A stretch of 53,848 nucleotides of DNA from Salinihabitans flavidus (GCF_900110425.1 NZ_FODS01000023.1:1-53848); one strand, 5' to 3'. Numbered from the stretch's first letter, positions 1-8,376 are shown. Translations and numbers: made by a program. The notes: generated from the letters alone by a model not told the origin.

Positions 1-230
1 CCGGAAAGACGACGCTTTCCAGCCTCAAGGAATTCCTTCGACCAAGTGTAATACAGGCTGTCAGAGATACCCTCGCGGCGACATAACGCCGAGATGCTTT
101 CCTCCCCGCGCAATCCGGCCAAAACAATGCGGATCTTCTCCTCCGCCGAGTAGGTCTGGCGGGTCTTGCGGCGGATGTTTTTGACCAGCTTGTCAGCTGC
201 GTCTTTCGATGTTCCGGGCTTCTTGTTCAT
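1..230 (-). CDS. IS3-family transposase OrfA, partial at window edge
   Basis: This is the DNA-binding OrfA half of an IS3-type transposase, which in this family is joined to OrfB by programmed frameshifting. The visible 76 residues start MNKKPGTSKDAADK. They carry the helix-turn-helix stretch SAEEKIRIVLAGLRGEESIS followed by LCRREGISDSLYYTWSKEF, typical of the HTH_Tnp_1 family. An AGGAG ribosome-binding site lies 5-6 bases before the ATG at 230. The 3' part lies beyond the left edge, so it cannot be judged whether the gene is intact. Confidence 0.85.
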   Translation of the reverse strand, partial: MNKKPGTSKDAADKLVKNIRRKTRQTYSAEEKIRIVLAGLRGEESISALCRREGISDSLYYTWSKEFLEAGKRRLS

Positions 231-315
231 CTTCGCTCCTTAAAGGCTATGATGAACCAGAAACCCTCCGTTGTTCAAATCCTCAAATCTGTCCCAAAGG
301 TGCTGACGTCAGACA
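1..315 (-). mobile_element. IS3-type insertion sequence, partial (left end only)
   Basis: The window opens inside an insertion sequence that reads leftward. Its OrfA occupies 1-230. Read on the minus strand, the outer end is probably at 315: the sequence begins TGTCTGACGTCAGCACC, with the 5'-TG terminus usual for IS3-type ends, and exactly at 316 a RidA-like coding remnant begins. The rest of the element (end of OrfA, OrfB, other inverted repeat) is outside the window, so the target duplication cannot be checked. The boundary is inferred from the break in the interrupted gene. Confidence 0.7.
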
Positions 316-384
316 GTCGCAGGTTTGGCTCGCCCCGAACTGGTGATCGAGATCAAGGCCACCGCCTATACGCCGCAGAAATAG
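316..384 (+). pseudogene. 3' remnant of a RidA (YjgF/UK114) family gene cut by an IS element
   Basis: Only the last 22 codons survive, reading VAGLARPELVIEIKATAYTP-QK and a TAG stop. RidA proteins end in a LARPE-(L/F)-(L/V)-(V/I)-E-I-E segment that forms part of the trimer interface, and this tail matches it closely. The frame opens directly against the inferred IS end at 315, so the insertion removed or separated the first four fifths of the gene. RidA deaminates reactive enamine/imine intermediates, and the neighbouring catabolic genes suggest a small-molecule degradation context. The match is short, so subfamily cannot be assigned. Confidence 0.6.
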
Positions 385-707
385 TCATGAAGACCAATTG
401 AGATTGAAGTCGTAGCTTTTCGGCGGAGTGGTTGTCGGCAGGCAGAGGCATGTTCGTCATAACGAGCATGCCTCTTGTTCTGGCTGGAGCATGCTTTGAT
501 GTGTGAGGTGCCCCCCCCCCGAAATTCGGGCACTGATGGTGTAGATGCCCGACCCTTCGCTGCCTGCCTTGAGGTACTCTGGATGCTGAAAGAAAAGAGC
601 TAAACACAAGTCCAAGTGATCACCAACACTTTCTTGAGAAAAGCAGTAGGTCGCGACAGCAGCGTTTTCACTCTGGTAATGTCGGCGCGACCAGTTGAAA
701 CGCGCGC
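385..707. other. Non-coding or unrecognised stretch with a C10 homopolymer
   Basis: I see no credible gene between the RidA remnant and the end of the DUF1684 gene. A run of ten C residues lies at 511-520. Open frames here run through the homopolymer and have no recognisable protein features. This may be decayed DNA next to the insertion sequence. Confidence 0.4.
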
Positions 708-1601
708 TCAGGTGACAGTCGCACCACGTTGATAGGTATTGGTCCTCGCCACGGTTTGCGCGGGGCGTTTCTCACCGGCAAGCACCTCGATGTCGAGGAA
801 GTTTTCAGGCGGGACCAATGGACAGGTGACGAAGTTTGTAAAGGCACATGGCAGGGCAACCGCGTAGTTAAAGTCAATCCAGTCGATGCGGCGGCCCTCT
901 TCATCGGCGAAGTGAAGTTCAACGACTCGGCCCGCGCCATAGGTGACGGAGCCGTTTGTTTTGTCACGGAAATGCGCGACCGGCTGCACGCCTGTTGATG
1001 TATCTTTACCGATCAGCAAGAGTTCATGGAAAATTCCGTTCAGCTCGAAAGTGAAGGTGCCCATACGCGGCGTCGTTTCCCGAACCCCAGCCTCAACAGT
1101 TTCGGCTTCGAAATCGACGCGCTGTGCCGGGGTGTAAACACCGGGCAAGCGCCATGCGGGATCATAGTCGAAAGCTGTAACGCCGACATCCTCGGGCCGG
1201 GTTGCCGCGCGCGGGTCGCGGACGCGCACTGCATAAAGCCGCTGCCCGTCGTGGCTGGTGCGCAAAACGGTTTCAACCTCCATCACGCCGAAATAGACAG
1301 GCACACTGTCACCGTGACCATAGGTTTGGTTGCGCCCCGGGATGATCTCGACCGGCCCCGCCGGATAGGTACCGTTCACCGAAAGCGACGGGCCAGAGGC
1401 AGGCGGGTTGAAGATGACCTTGCCGTCCTCAACGGACCATGTTCCAGGCAGCATTTCAAAATGGGCGTCACGGTCATTTTCCTCCAGCCAGTACTGAGCA
1501 ACAAGTGAGGTCCAGCCATAGGGCCGGAACATCGTTGCGACGTGGGCATGGCGCCATTCACGCCACTGGCCTTCTAGGTGTTCTATTGTAGCCATGTTCA
1601 T
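708..1601 (-). CDS. DUF1684 family protein
   Basis: A 297-residue protein of the DUF1684 family, whose biochemical function is unknown. The diagnostic C-terminal block is clear: a GRVVELHF strand, then IDFNYAVALPCAF, then VTCPLVPPENFL and a terminal AGEKRP. There is no signal peptide or membrane segment, so it is probably cytoplasmic. The start at 1601 has a purine-rich GAGGAAGAGGAAG just upstream; a second ATG two codons in is possible. It is the last gene of a leftward trio with the hydrolase at 1663-2985 and the Ldh2-family gene at 3040-3957, with gaps of about 55-60 bases, which suggests one transcript. Family assignment is good; a role in degrading the substrate of the divergent ABC importer is inference. 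Confidence 0.8.
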   Translation of the reverse strand: MNMATIEHLEGQWREWRHAHVATMFRPYGWTSLVAQYWLEENDRDAHFEMLPGTWSVEDGKVIFNPPASGPSLSVNGTYPAGPVEIIPGRNQTYGHGDSVPVYFGVMEVETVLRTSHDGQRLYAVRVRDPRAATRPEDVGVTAFDYDPAWRLPGVYTPAQRVDFEAETVEAGVRETTPRMGTFTFELNGIFHELLLIGKDTSTGVQPVAHFRDKTNGSVTYGAGRVVELHFADEEGRRIDWIDFNYAVALPCAFTNFVTCPLVPPENFLDIEVLAGEKRPAQTVARTNTYQRGATVT

Positions 1602-1662
1602 CTTCCTCTTCCTCTCGAAGGGTCGTTAACTTTTGGTGGCGCCCGGTTGTCAGGCTTGCTGG

Positions 1663-2985
1663 CTAGCGCCCGGTGATCTCGTGCAGAAAGGCCAGAACGC
1701 CGTGCCATGAACCGAGGTCGGCTTTGGCGTTGCCAGAAACTGTTCCGCCGGTGGTGAACGGCACTTTTGAGACAGGGTGCGCACGGCTCAACTGTGTTGT
1801 CGGGACGAAGGGCAGATTGATGGAATGACCGGCATCGTCGAAATCAAGGTGACGGACGAGATAGGGATGCTTCTGCCGGTGCAGGGCCGAAACCACCATG
1901 CGCGAATACAGGCTGGATGGCCAGGCACGGTCATCGCGGCCTGAAATCAACAGGACCGGTCCCGCAATCTGCTCGACCGGGATGCGGGCCCGGTCCGCAA
2001 GCGGGCGATCCTTCAGCCCCTCAAAGAAGACCGAATGGTGCCGATCGGGTGGTGCGTCACCTGCCCAGGGGTGCCAGTGGACCGCACTATTGTTTTGCCA
2101 GAGATGCGGCAGGGCAACGCCGCCTTTGGTCCAGGTCGCGCCCTGCCAGCCCCCGCGCGCCGGGTCACCGGCCCCCTGCGCGCCATGGACCATGGCACCG
2201 GGCACATAGGCAATGACAGCAGAGACCAGATCGGGGAAAGTCGCGCCAAGTAAAAGCGCAAGTTCGCCACCGCGCGACTGGCCACTCACCGCAACAAAGT
2301 CATTCCGTGGCCGAAGTTCGCGCCGCGCCCAATGCAACCCGGTCTCGCAATATTCGAGGGGTGTTTCGGTAATGTAAGGTGACAGACCGGGGACCTTGAA
2401 ATAGCCCAGAGCAAACGCCTGATAGCCGTGCGACGCGTAAAGCGCGCCCCGCGCCTCGTTGATGCCGCCGCCTGAACCGTTGAGCACCATCACCACCGGG
2501 TACGGCCCGGGGCCGGTCGGGGTGAACAGCGTGCCCACCAGCCCTTCCTCGCGGATCTCACGCCGGGCGACACCGGGCACGGCAAAACGCTGGGCAAGTT
2601 CACCCTCGGCGCGGCGTCCGTCCGCTGTCTCGACCGTCAGCGAAGTAGTCAGGGGTTGCATCACATCGTCGGCGAAAACCTCTAGGCCCGTTGCGTCGGA
2701 CGGGTGCTGACTCCAAAGCAGGCCCATGGCCGAAATCTCGGCGTAATCGCCGCCAACCGGCGCGTCGCGCGTCAGATCGACTATACCTTGCGCGTCCGCC
2801 ATGAACGTCGCCTGACTGTCCCAGAACGCCCCGCCCGTTCGCTGCGTCCGGGCCGAAAGCGCGACCAGCTCATCAGGCATAAGGCCCGAGACGACGATCC
2901 GGCGCGGGACGTCTATCAGGCCATCGACAGGGGTAATTGACAATATGGGCGCTGATACGGGCGACGCGGTGTGGGATATCGTCAT
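1663..2985 (-). CDS. Acyl-CoA thioesterase / BAAT-type alpha/beta hydrolase
   Basis: This 440-residue protein has the two-part layout of acyl-CoA thioesterases and bile acid-CoA:amino acid N-acyltransferases. An N-terminal beta-sandwich-like region (about 1-140) is followed by an alpha/beta-hydrolase domain. In the latter are the oxyanion segment VMVLNGSGGGINEARG, a nucleophile elbow GQSRGG with serine rather than the cysteine of true BAAT, an acid in SGRDDRAWPS and a histidine in DDAGHSINLP. The complete triad suggests an active hydrolase acting on an acyl-thioester or related ester. It sits 54 bases downstream of the Ldh2-family gene and 61 bases upstream of the DUF1684 gene, probably in one operon. 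Substrate is unknown. Confidence 0.82.
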   Translation of the reverse strand: MTISHTASPVSAPILSITPVDGLIDVPRRIVVSGLMPDELVALSARTQRTGGAFWDSQATFMADAQGIVDLTRDAPVGGDYAEISAMGLLWSQHPSDATGLEVFADDVMQPLTTSLTVETADGRRAEGELAQRFAVPGVARREIREEGLVGTLFTPTGPGPYPVVMVLNGSGGGINEARGALYASHGYQAFALGYFKVPGLSPYITETPLEYCETGLHWARRELRPRNDFVAVSGQSRGGELALLLGATFPDLVSAVIAYVPGAMVHGAQGAGDPARGGWQGATWTKGGVALPHLWQNNSAVHWHPWAGDAPPDRHHSVFFEGLKDRPLADRARIPVEQIAGPVLLISGRDDRAWPSSLYSRMVVSALHRQKHPYLVRHLDFDDAGHSINLPFVPTTQLSRAHPVSKVPFTTGGTVSGNAKADLGSWHGVLAFLHEITGR

Positions 2986-3039
2986 CTGGACTTTGTCCTT
3001 TCCGGCTTTGTTTCGGATTGTCGCTCAGGCTGTGCAACA

Positions 3040-3957
3040 CTATCCGCCCCTCTGAGCAGACATACGGACGAGGTGCGCGTCGAGGCGTTGAACAAACGCT
3101 GCGTCCAGCGTAGCCTCGGCAGAAAGGCCACCGCCGCGGGGCCAGTGCCCGCCGCCATCAACCCAGTCGTGCTGCAACCCTGCAAGCGTGTTTCGGATAT
3201 CAACGGCCTCAGCAGCCCCACCCGGATCGATTGCAAGAAGAAAAACGCCGCGCCCCTTCGGGTCACCGCGGCCACCACCGGCGACGCCAGCGATCAGTTC
3301 GACCATGAGCCCTAACAGTGACCCGACTTGCCCACCGCGCGGCAACAGCGCCGCGACCTCGGCTGCAGTCCGGGTTGGCTGCCCCGTACCGTCAAGTGCG
3401 AACCCGTCTTTCAGCGGCCTGCCCTCCGCGCGCGCGCTTCGGACATCAGCCATGGTTCCACTGCTGCTGGCAAGGTCGATCACAACGCGCTCAGCACCCT
3501 GACCCATCGCAAGGGCCAGCGGGTTGGTGCCAATCACTGGCCGCGTACCGCCGTGCGCCGCGACGAAGGGTGGGCCCTCTGTTCCGGCGATGCCAATCAA
3601 ACCGCCATCGGCAAGAGATCGCACAAAGGGAGCCAGACGGCCAAACCCTCTGACGCCGCGAAGGAAGACTACCGCAACCCCGAAGCGGCGTGCCGCAGTG
3701 CACAGTTCCAACGTTGCCGCCGCGACCGCAAGCGGCGCGAAACAGGACGAACAATCGCGCCAACTTGTCGCTTGCGGGTTCACGTCCTTCGAAACAGGCG
3801 CGGTATCCGCAGGCCATTCTCCCAGCAAGTCGATGCCAAAGCGCGGCATACCAAGCGCGTCGGCCTCGATCAGCGCGGATGCGGCCAGTCTAGCCGATGG
3901 ACCACCGCCCAAGGCTGCCGTCAATCGCTCGACTGCCTCAGGAAAGGCTATCATCAT
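3040..3957 (-). CDS. Malate/L-lactate dehydrogenase (Ldh2) family protein with atypical active-site residues
   Basis: A 305-residue member of the Ldh2/YlbC family, which includes NAD(P)-dependent malate, ureidoglycolate and delta1-piperideine-2-carboxylate reductases. Family features are the MPRFG block (37-41), the GTNPLALA motif that follows TRPVIG, and a VIDLASSS strand. I chose the ATG at 3957 (MMIAFPEAV) because an AAAGGA site precedes it; the longer frame to 4068 has no family similarity. The protein is shorter than the usual 330-350 residues. Two positions where I expect histidine look substituted: Leu35 in the usual HGV-x-RFG and Gly104 in the usual NHFG. It may be a divergent or inactive paralogue. 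It is first in the leftward operon and diverges from the ABC importer. Confidence 0.72.
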   Translation of the reverse strand: MMIAFPEAVERLTAALGGGPSARLAASALIEADALGMPRFGIDLLGEWPADTAPVSKDVNPQATSWRDCSSCFAPLAVAAATLELCTAARRFGVAVVFLRGVRGFGRLAPFVRSLADGGLIGIAGTEGPPFVAAHGGTRPVIGTNPLALAMGQGAERVVIDLASSSGTMADVRSARAEGRPLKDGFALDGTGQPTRTAAEVAALLPRGGQVGSLLGLMVELIAGVAGGGRGDPKGRGVFLLAIDPGGAAEAVDIRNTLAGLQHDWVDGGGHWPRGGGLSAEATLDAAFVQRLDAHLVRMSAQRGG

Positions 3958-4187
3958 GCTGTTCCTTTGGTTGCAGTGTCGGTGTGTGCCCATCCCACGA
4001 CAAGAAGTGCGGCGAGGCTGCCCAGCGCATGTTTTCCATTTCTTACGAGAGTGCATCTGATACATCAAAAAGTCAAATTAATATTTCTCACCCTCCGTCG
4101 GCAGTGAAGTTCGATCGCCGCCGGCGCATTAATCACCAATAATATAAGAAGATCGTGCCTACTTAGGATCGCGTGCTCAATTAGAGC

Positions 4188-4213
4188 ATCATCTGCGATG
4201 ATTGAAATTTCAA
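4188..4213. promoter_or_regulatory. Two adjoining palindromes in the divergent intergenic region
   Basis: The 416 bases between the divergent genes at 3957 and 4374 hold no gene. In the middle lie ATCATC-TGC-GATGAT (4188-4202) and the perfect 12-base palindrome TTGAAATTTCAA (4202-4213), which share one base. A TTGACG box follows at 4215-4220 and could be the -35 element of the rightward promoter, with only a weak -10 candidate (CATTCA at 4238). The position suits an operator for both operons, for example for the GntR/FCD regulator at 7101-7820. No experimental site is known to me, so this is inference. Confidence 0.4.
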
Positions 4214-4373
4214 CTTGACGCAATACCATATCAGAGTCATTCATTAGTGGAAGAAGTGTCGAAATCCTTGGCGAACCGGGATTCACAGCCAGCGATCGAG
4301 CTCCGGCAGCTTGGGCGCGCGGGTCTTGCGACGTCAGAAATCATCGCCATCTGTCCAACTGGGGAATCCTGAA

Positions 4374-5387
4374 ATGAAAAAGCCAACATCACACATCGCC
4401 GCGCTCACCTTCTCGGCAGGGATCATGGCCAGTATCGCGGTTGCGCAAGCGCAGTCCGGGCCGATCGAGTTCTTGTATTCGCCCTTTACCGATTATGCCC
4501 CCTTCTTCGTCGCGCAAGAGATGGGCATGTTCGAAAGATACGGGGTCGATGTGAGCCTCGCGCCCAAGACCGGCACTGCCGAAACAATCCAGCTCGTCGC
4601 CTCGGGCAATTCCGAAGGCGGTGCCGCAACTTGGGGTGCGGGTCTGTTCAACTCGATCAACATGGGTGCGACGGTCACGATTGTCGCCACCATGGCACGC
4701 ATGCCGGAAAGCGGACGTTCACCTTCACCGTTCATGGTCTCCCAGCAGGCGTGGGAGGATGGTATCCGCAGTGTCGAGGATCTGAGAGGACAGCGCGTCG
4801 GCATTCCCGGCCCGGGGGGATTCGGAATTTATTCCGTCGCGCTGGCGCTGGAAACAGGGGGCCTGACGGTTAACGACGTGGAGGCCGTCTACCTGCCCCC
4901 GCCTGCAACCGCAGCAGCCTTCCTTAACGGTAGCATCCAGGCGGGCTGGTCGATCGAACCCTTCGCCACACGGCTTGAAGAAGAAGGGCTTGCACAGCGG
5001 CTGGTTGAGGACCACGCCTATGGCGTCGAACTGGGCTTCATCGCCTTCAACACCGAATTCGTGGAAGCCAACGAAGATGCTATCGTCGGTCTTCTGGCCG
5101 GCTATATCGAGGCCTCGCGCCTGCTCGACGGCGGCGGCTGGGATGACCCCGAGGTGCAGGGGATCATTGGCGAATACACCGGCATGGAACCCGATCTGCT
5201 GAACAACATCGCGTATACCGTGCGCCCCGCCGATGGCACGATCAACCTCGACTCCGTGCGTGCGCAGGAAGCGTTCTTCCACAGCATGGGCGCGCTTGAA
5301 TACGAGGGCGAGATCGACATCAGCCAAGTTTACCGCACCGATCTGTTGGAACGCGCCAACGCTCTGGTGGACAGCGCGCAGCAATGA
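4374..5387 (+). CDS. ABC transporter substrate-binding protein, NMT1/THI5/SsuA-like
   Basis: A 337-residue periplasmic binding protein. The signal peptide is clear: MKKPTSH, a hydrophobic core IAALTFSAGIMASIAV and an AQAQS cleavage region. The mature part starts with IEFLYSPFTDYAPFFVAQEMGMFE and continues with GVDVSLAPKTGTAE, the pattern of the NMT1/THI5-like and SsuA/TauA families that bind sulfonates, nitrate, riboflavin or pyrimidine precursors. The start at 4374 is chosen for its GGGGA site and signal peptide. The stop overlaps the ATPase start (ATGA), and with the permease these genes form a complete importer. The ligand cannot be read from the sequence; the catabolic genes across the divergent promoter suggest an organic carbon or nitrogen source. 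Confidence 0.88.
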   Translation: MKKPTSHIAALTFSAGIMASIAVAQAQSGPIEFLYSPFTDYAPFFVAQEMGMFERYGVDVSLAPKTGTAETIQLVASGNSEGGAATWGAGLFNSINMGATVTIVATMARMPESGRSPSPFMVSQQAWEDGIRSVEDLRGQRVGIPGPGGFGIYSVALALETGGLTVNDVEAVYLPPPATAAAFLNGSIQAGWSIEPFATRLEEEGLAQRLVEDHAYGVELGFIAFNTEFVEANEDAIVGLLAGYIEASRLLDGGGWDDPEVQGIIGEYTGMEPDLLNNIAYTVRPADGTINLDSVRAQEAFFHSMGALEYEGEIDISQVYRTDLLERANALVDSAQQ

Positions 5388-6166
5388 CGGTGACGACCGA
5401 AACATCAATCATCGTAGAAGGCCTGACCAAGGCCTTCTACGAGCCGCGCACCGACAGCGAAACAATTGCGCTCAAGAATCTCTCCTTCAGCGTCCGAAAG
5501 GGCGAGTTCGTTTGCCTCGTCGGCCCCAGCGGATGCGGCAAGACGACGGCCTTGCGGGTGATCGCCGATCTGGAGCAACCCCTCTCCGGCGCGGTACAGG
5601 TGGTGGGCGGCGGACGACCCGCGGTGGTTTTCCAGGAGCAATCGGTCTTTCCGTGGATGTCGGTACAGGACAATATCGCCTTCCCGCTGCGCGTCCGCGG
5701 GATGTGGCGCAAGGAACGGCTGGAGCGGACGCGGCATCTGATCGATCTGGTGGGCCTGAATAGATTCGAAAAATCGCTTCCGCACCAGCTTTCAGGTGGG
5801 ATGAAGCAACGGGTTTCAGTGGCGCGCGCACTGGCCGAAGACGCCGATGTCTTGTTGATGGACGAGCCCTTCGGGGCGCTTGACGAACAGACCCGGCTGG
5901 AACTTCAGCAGGAATTGCTGCGCATCTGGGATGCCTCTGGCAAGACGGTTCTGTTCATTACCCATTCCGTTGATGAAGCCCTGACACTGGCCGACCGGGT
6001 TTTGGTGATGTCGCATCGACCCGGACGGATACTGGCCGACCTGCAGGTCGGATTCAGCCGCCCGCGCGATGTCGTTGAATTGCGCCGCGACGAGCGGTTC
6101 TGGGATCTGACTTACGAAGTCTGGTCACTGCTAAAAGGCAGCGCAGTAGGCGAGGGAGAGGCGTGA
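5384..6166 (+). CDS. ABC transporter ATP-binding protein, TauB/SsuB type
   Basis: The 260-residue ATPase of the importer. Walker A is GPSGCGKTT at 47-55, the Q-loop reads VFQEQSVFPWMSV, the signature is LSGGMKQRVSVARAL, Walker B is VLLMDEPFGALDEQ and the switch histidine lies in FITHSVDEA. FPWMSV after the Q-loop is typical of the nitrate/sulfonate/taurine (TauB/SsuB/NrtD) group. It overlaps the binding-protein gene by four bases and shares its stop with the permease start (TGATG), so the three are translationally coupled. It should power uptake across the inner membrane together with two copies of the permease. Confidence 0.93.
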   Translation: MTVTTETSIIVEGLTKAFYEPRTDSETIALKNLSFSVRKGEFVCLVGPSGCGKTTALRVIADLEQPLSGAVQVVGGGRPAVVFQEQSVFPWMSVQDNIAFPLRVRGMWRKERLERTRHLIDLVGLNRFEKSLPHQLSGGMKQRVSVARALAEDADVLLMDEPFGALDEQTRLELQQELLRIWDASGKTVLFITHSVDEALTLADRVLVMSHRPGRILADLQVGFSRPRDVVELRRDERFWDLTYEVWSLLKGSAVGEGEA

Positions 6167-7023
6167 TGAGCGCGACAAACACAAATACCGACCACATGCG
6201 ACCAGCCGAGAACGCGGTCACTGCGGAGTTGTCGACGCAAGAGCAAGCGCGCCTGCGCGCACCCTTTCATCGCGAGCGCGTCTTCCGCAACTTCTCTTAC
6301 TTCAGCCCCCTCGTCATACTTCTGCTGTGGGAGATCAGCGCGCAATTGGGCGCTATCGACCGTCGCTTCTTTCCGCCGCCCTCCGCCATCGCCGAAACGT
6401 TCCTGTCGATGATCGTTTCCCTGGAACTGTTCCGCCATATCGGCGCCACGCTCCAGCGGGTTGCGGTGGGTTTTCTGATGGGGGCAATCCCGGGCCTTTT
6501 CATGGGTATTTTCCTGGGCTTGTTCCTGCGGCCGCGTCAGATCGTTGGCCCAATCCTGGCCGCGCTCTATCCGGTGCCCAAGATTGCCATCCTGCCGCTA
6601 ATCCTGCTGGTATTCGGCACTGGCGATATGTCCAAATACGTGATCATCGCCATCGGCGTATTTTTTCTTATGTACTATAATACATTCGGTGGCGTTCGGC
6701 AGGTGCCACAGATCTATCTGGACGTTGCACAAAGCACGGGTGCTAATCGATACCAGGTATTCACTCAAATTGCTCTGCCCTCGGCTCTCCCTCAAATCTT
6801 CACCGGGCTGAAACTGTCGGCCGGCACCTCTTTCATTATTATTGCCGCAGCCGAATTTCTGGGTGCGCGCAGTGGTGTCGGCTTTTTCATCTGGTCTTCA
6901 TGGCAAACGTTCTCGGTGACCCGGATGTTTGTGGGCATTGTGACCATCTCGATGCTAGGCTATCTCACCCTCACGCTTATTGATCTGATCGAACGCCGGG
7001 TTGTGCCTTGGGCACGCAACTGA
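6166..7023 (+). CDS. ABC transporter permease, TauC/SsuC type
   Basis: A 285-residue inner-membrane permease of the BPD_transp_1 class. A charged cytoplasmic N-terminus of about 40 residues is followed by six hydrophobic segments. The coupling-helix EAA-like motif is in the stretch YLDVAQSTGANRYQVFTQIALP. The LSAGTSFIIIAAAEFLGARSGVG segment is characteristic of SsuC/TauC/NrtB permeases. I use the ATG at 6166, which overlaps the ATPase stop; a GTG one codon earlier is possible. It completes the binding-protein/ATPase/permease set starting at 4374. Confidence 0.92.
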   Translation: MSATNTNTDHMRPAENAVTAELSTQEQARLRAPFHRERVFRNFSYFSPLVILLLWEISAQLGAIDRRFFPPPSAIAETFLSMIVSLELFRHIGATLQRVAVGFLMGAIPGLFMGIFLGLFLRPRQIVGPILAALYPVPKIAILPLILLVFGTGDMSKYVIIAIGVFFLMYYNTFGGVRQVPQIYLDVAQSTGANRYQVFTQIALPSALPQIFTGLKLSAGTSFIIIAAAEFLGARSGVGFFIWSSWQTFSVTRMFVGIVTISMLGYLTLTLIDLIERRVVPWARN

Positions 7024-7100
7024 CATCGAGGTAAATTCGCACAGGGCTTGAATTCTGGTATAGCCAGGATCGTCGGGAAGCAAAGCATGGAGATAAGGTC

Positions 7101-7820
7101 TTGAGAACTGGCTCAAAGCTGATGGAAACCCGCGATCCCCTCGAAAGCCTGTCTGATGCCATTTACGGCGCGCTGCGCGCCGACATCATGCAGTGTCGAC
7201 TGCGCCCGGGCGCAACCATCGACACCAACGAATTGACCGAGCGGTTCAACGTCTCCAAGACTCCATTGCGCGATGCATTGAAACGCCTGTCGATCGAAGG
7301 ACTGGTCGACATACTTCCACGCTCCGGCTACCGCGTGAAGCCAATTACCTTCCGCGTCATTCACGAGATTCTTGATCTCAGAGCGGCGCTCGGCCCCCAT
7401 GCTGCGTTCATGGCAGCACGCTATATCACTCCGGCTGAGTTGGAGGAGCTGCGTGCGATTCTCGGTGACTACCTGCCAGCATCCGGTCAGGGCGAACTGC
7501 AATCTGCCGCCAGACGCTTTCACGTTGCCGTGGCGCGGGCATCGCGGAACGCGCGCATTTCCACGCTGACCGACTCCCTTTTTGAGGAGCTTGAGCGCGT
7601 GATGCGCCTGACGGTCGATTTCTCACCACGCAAGGATGAGGACAGTAGAGATCATTTCCTGCTTATTGATGCCTTGGCCGAGGGAGACAGCGAAACAGCG
7701 TCCGAAATAGAGCGGTCGCATATCGCCAAAGCCCGGGCGTTTTTACTTGAGACGCTGATCGTCAAAGGGCATTTCTCTGATTCCGAAATTTCCGATTTGG
7801 GTCGAAGCCGAGCCATCTAG
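7101..7820 (+). CDS. GntR family transcriptional regulator, FadR subfamily (FCD domain)
   Basis: A 239-residue regulator. The N-terminal winged helix-turn-helix covers about residues 15-80 (SDAIYGALRADIMQ, LTERFNVSKTPLRDALKRL, RSGYRVKPI). The C-terminal all-helical FCD ligand domain includes the metal/ligand-binding type segment RRFHVAVARASRN and a late histidine in ERSHIAKAR. Members of this group usually repress nearby catabolic and transport genes until a carboxylate-like effector binds. The TTG at 7101 has an AAGG site four bases upstream; the ATG at 7122 has a poorer site, so the start is uncertain. It lies 77 bases after the permease and ends directly at an IS630 remnant. Confidence 0.87.
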   Translation: MRTGSKLMETRDPLESLSDAIYGALRADIMQCRLRPGATIDTNELTERFNVSKTPLRDALKRLSIEGLVDILPRSGYRVKPITFRVIHEILDLRAALGPHAAFMAARYITPAELEELRAILGDYLPASGQGELQSAARRFHVAVARASRNARISTLTDSLFEELERVMRLTVDFSPRKDEDSRDHFLLIDALAEGDSETASEIERSHIAKARAFLLETLIVKGHFSDSEISDLGRSRAI

Positions 7821-8376
7821 TGTTCTCCACCTGACACAGGATTCCCATTGGCGGCTTGATGTGCCACATTCCTGGCATGAGACGTTCCGGCATCTGCCTT
7901 TACCTTGGCCCCGCCGACCGTGCTGAGCTTCAAGCTCTGATCAGCAACCGCAACACCGTGCGCAAGCTTGTCTGGCGGGCCGAGATCGTGCTGGCGACGG
8001 CGGATGGTCATGGCTCCTTCGAGATCATGCGGCGCGCGAAGACGTCGAAACCCACGGTCTGGCGCTGGCAACAACGGTATCTCGAGGAAGGCGTGGCAGG
8101 TCTCAAGCGCGACAAGACACGACCGTCACGTGTGCCGCCGATGCCCATGGAAACGCGGCTGAAGGTCATCGCCAAGACGGTGCAGGAGACACCGCCCAAC
8201 GCCACGCACTGGAGTCGCGCGCTGATGGCCGAAGCCATGGGCATCTCGCCGTCGAGCGTCGGCCGCATATGGGCGGAGGCTGGCCTGAAGCCGCATCTCA
8301 CAAAGGGGTTCAAGGTCTCAAACGACCCGAAGTTCGAGGAGAAGGTCACGGATATCGTCGGGCTTTACCTCGAGAC
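7821..8376 (+). pseudogene. IS630-family transposase, truncated
   Basis: The frame from the ATG at 7856 encodes the N-terminal helix-turn-helix half of an IS630-type transposase: RAEIVLATADG, KPTVWRWQQRYLEEGVAGL, THWSRALMAEAMGISPSSVGRIW and FKVSNDPKFEEKVTDIVGLYL. The similarity stops near 8376, where the family normally continues into the DDE catalytic domain. From there the opposite strand reads as an IclR-regulator fragment. All catalytic residues are missing, so the element cannot move by itself. The likely outer end is at 7821, just after the GntR stop codon. Confidence 0.85.
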
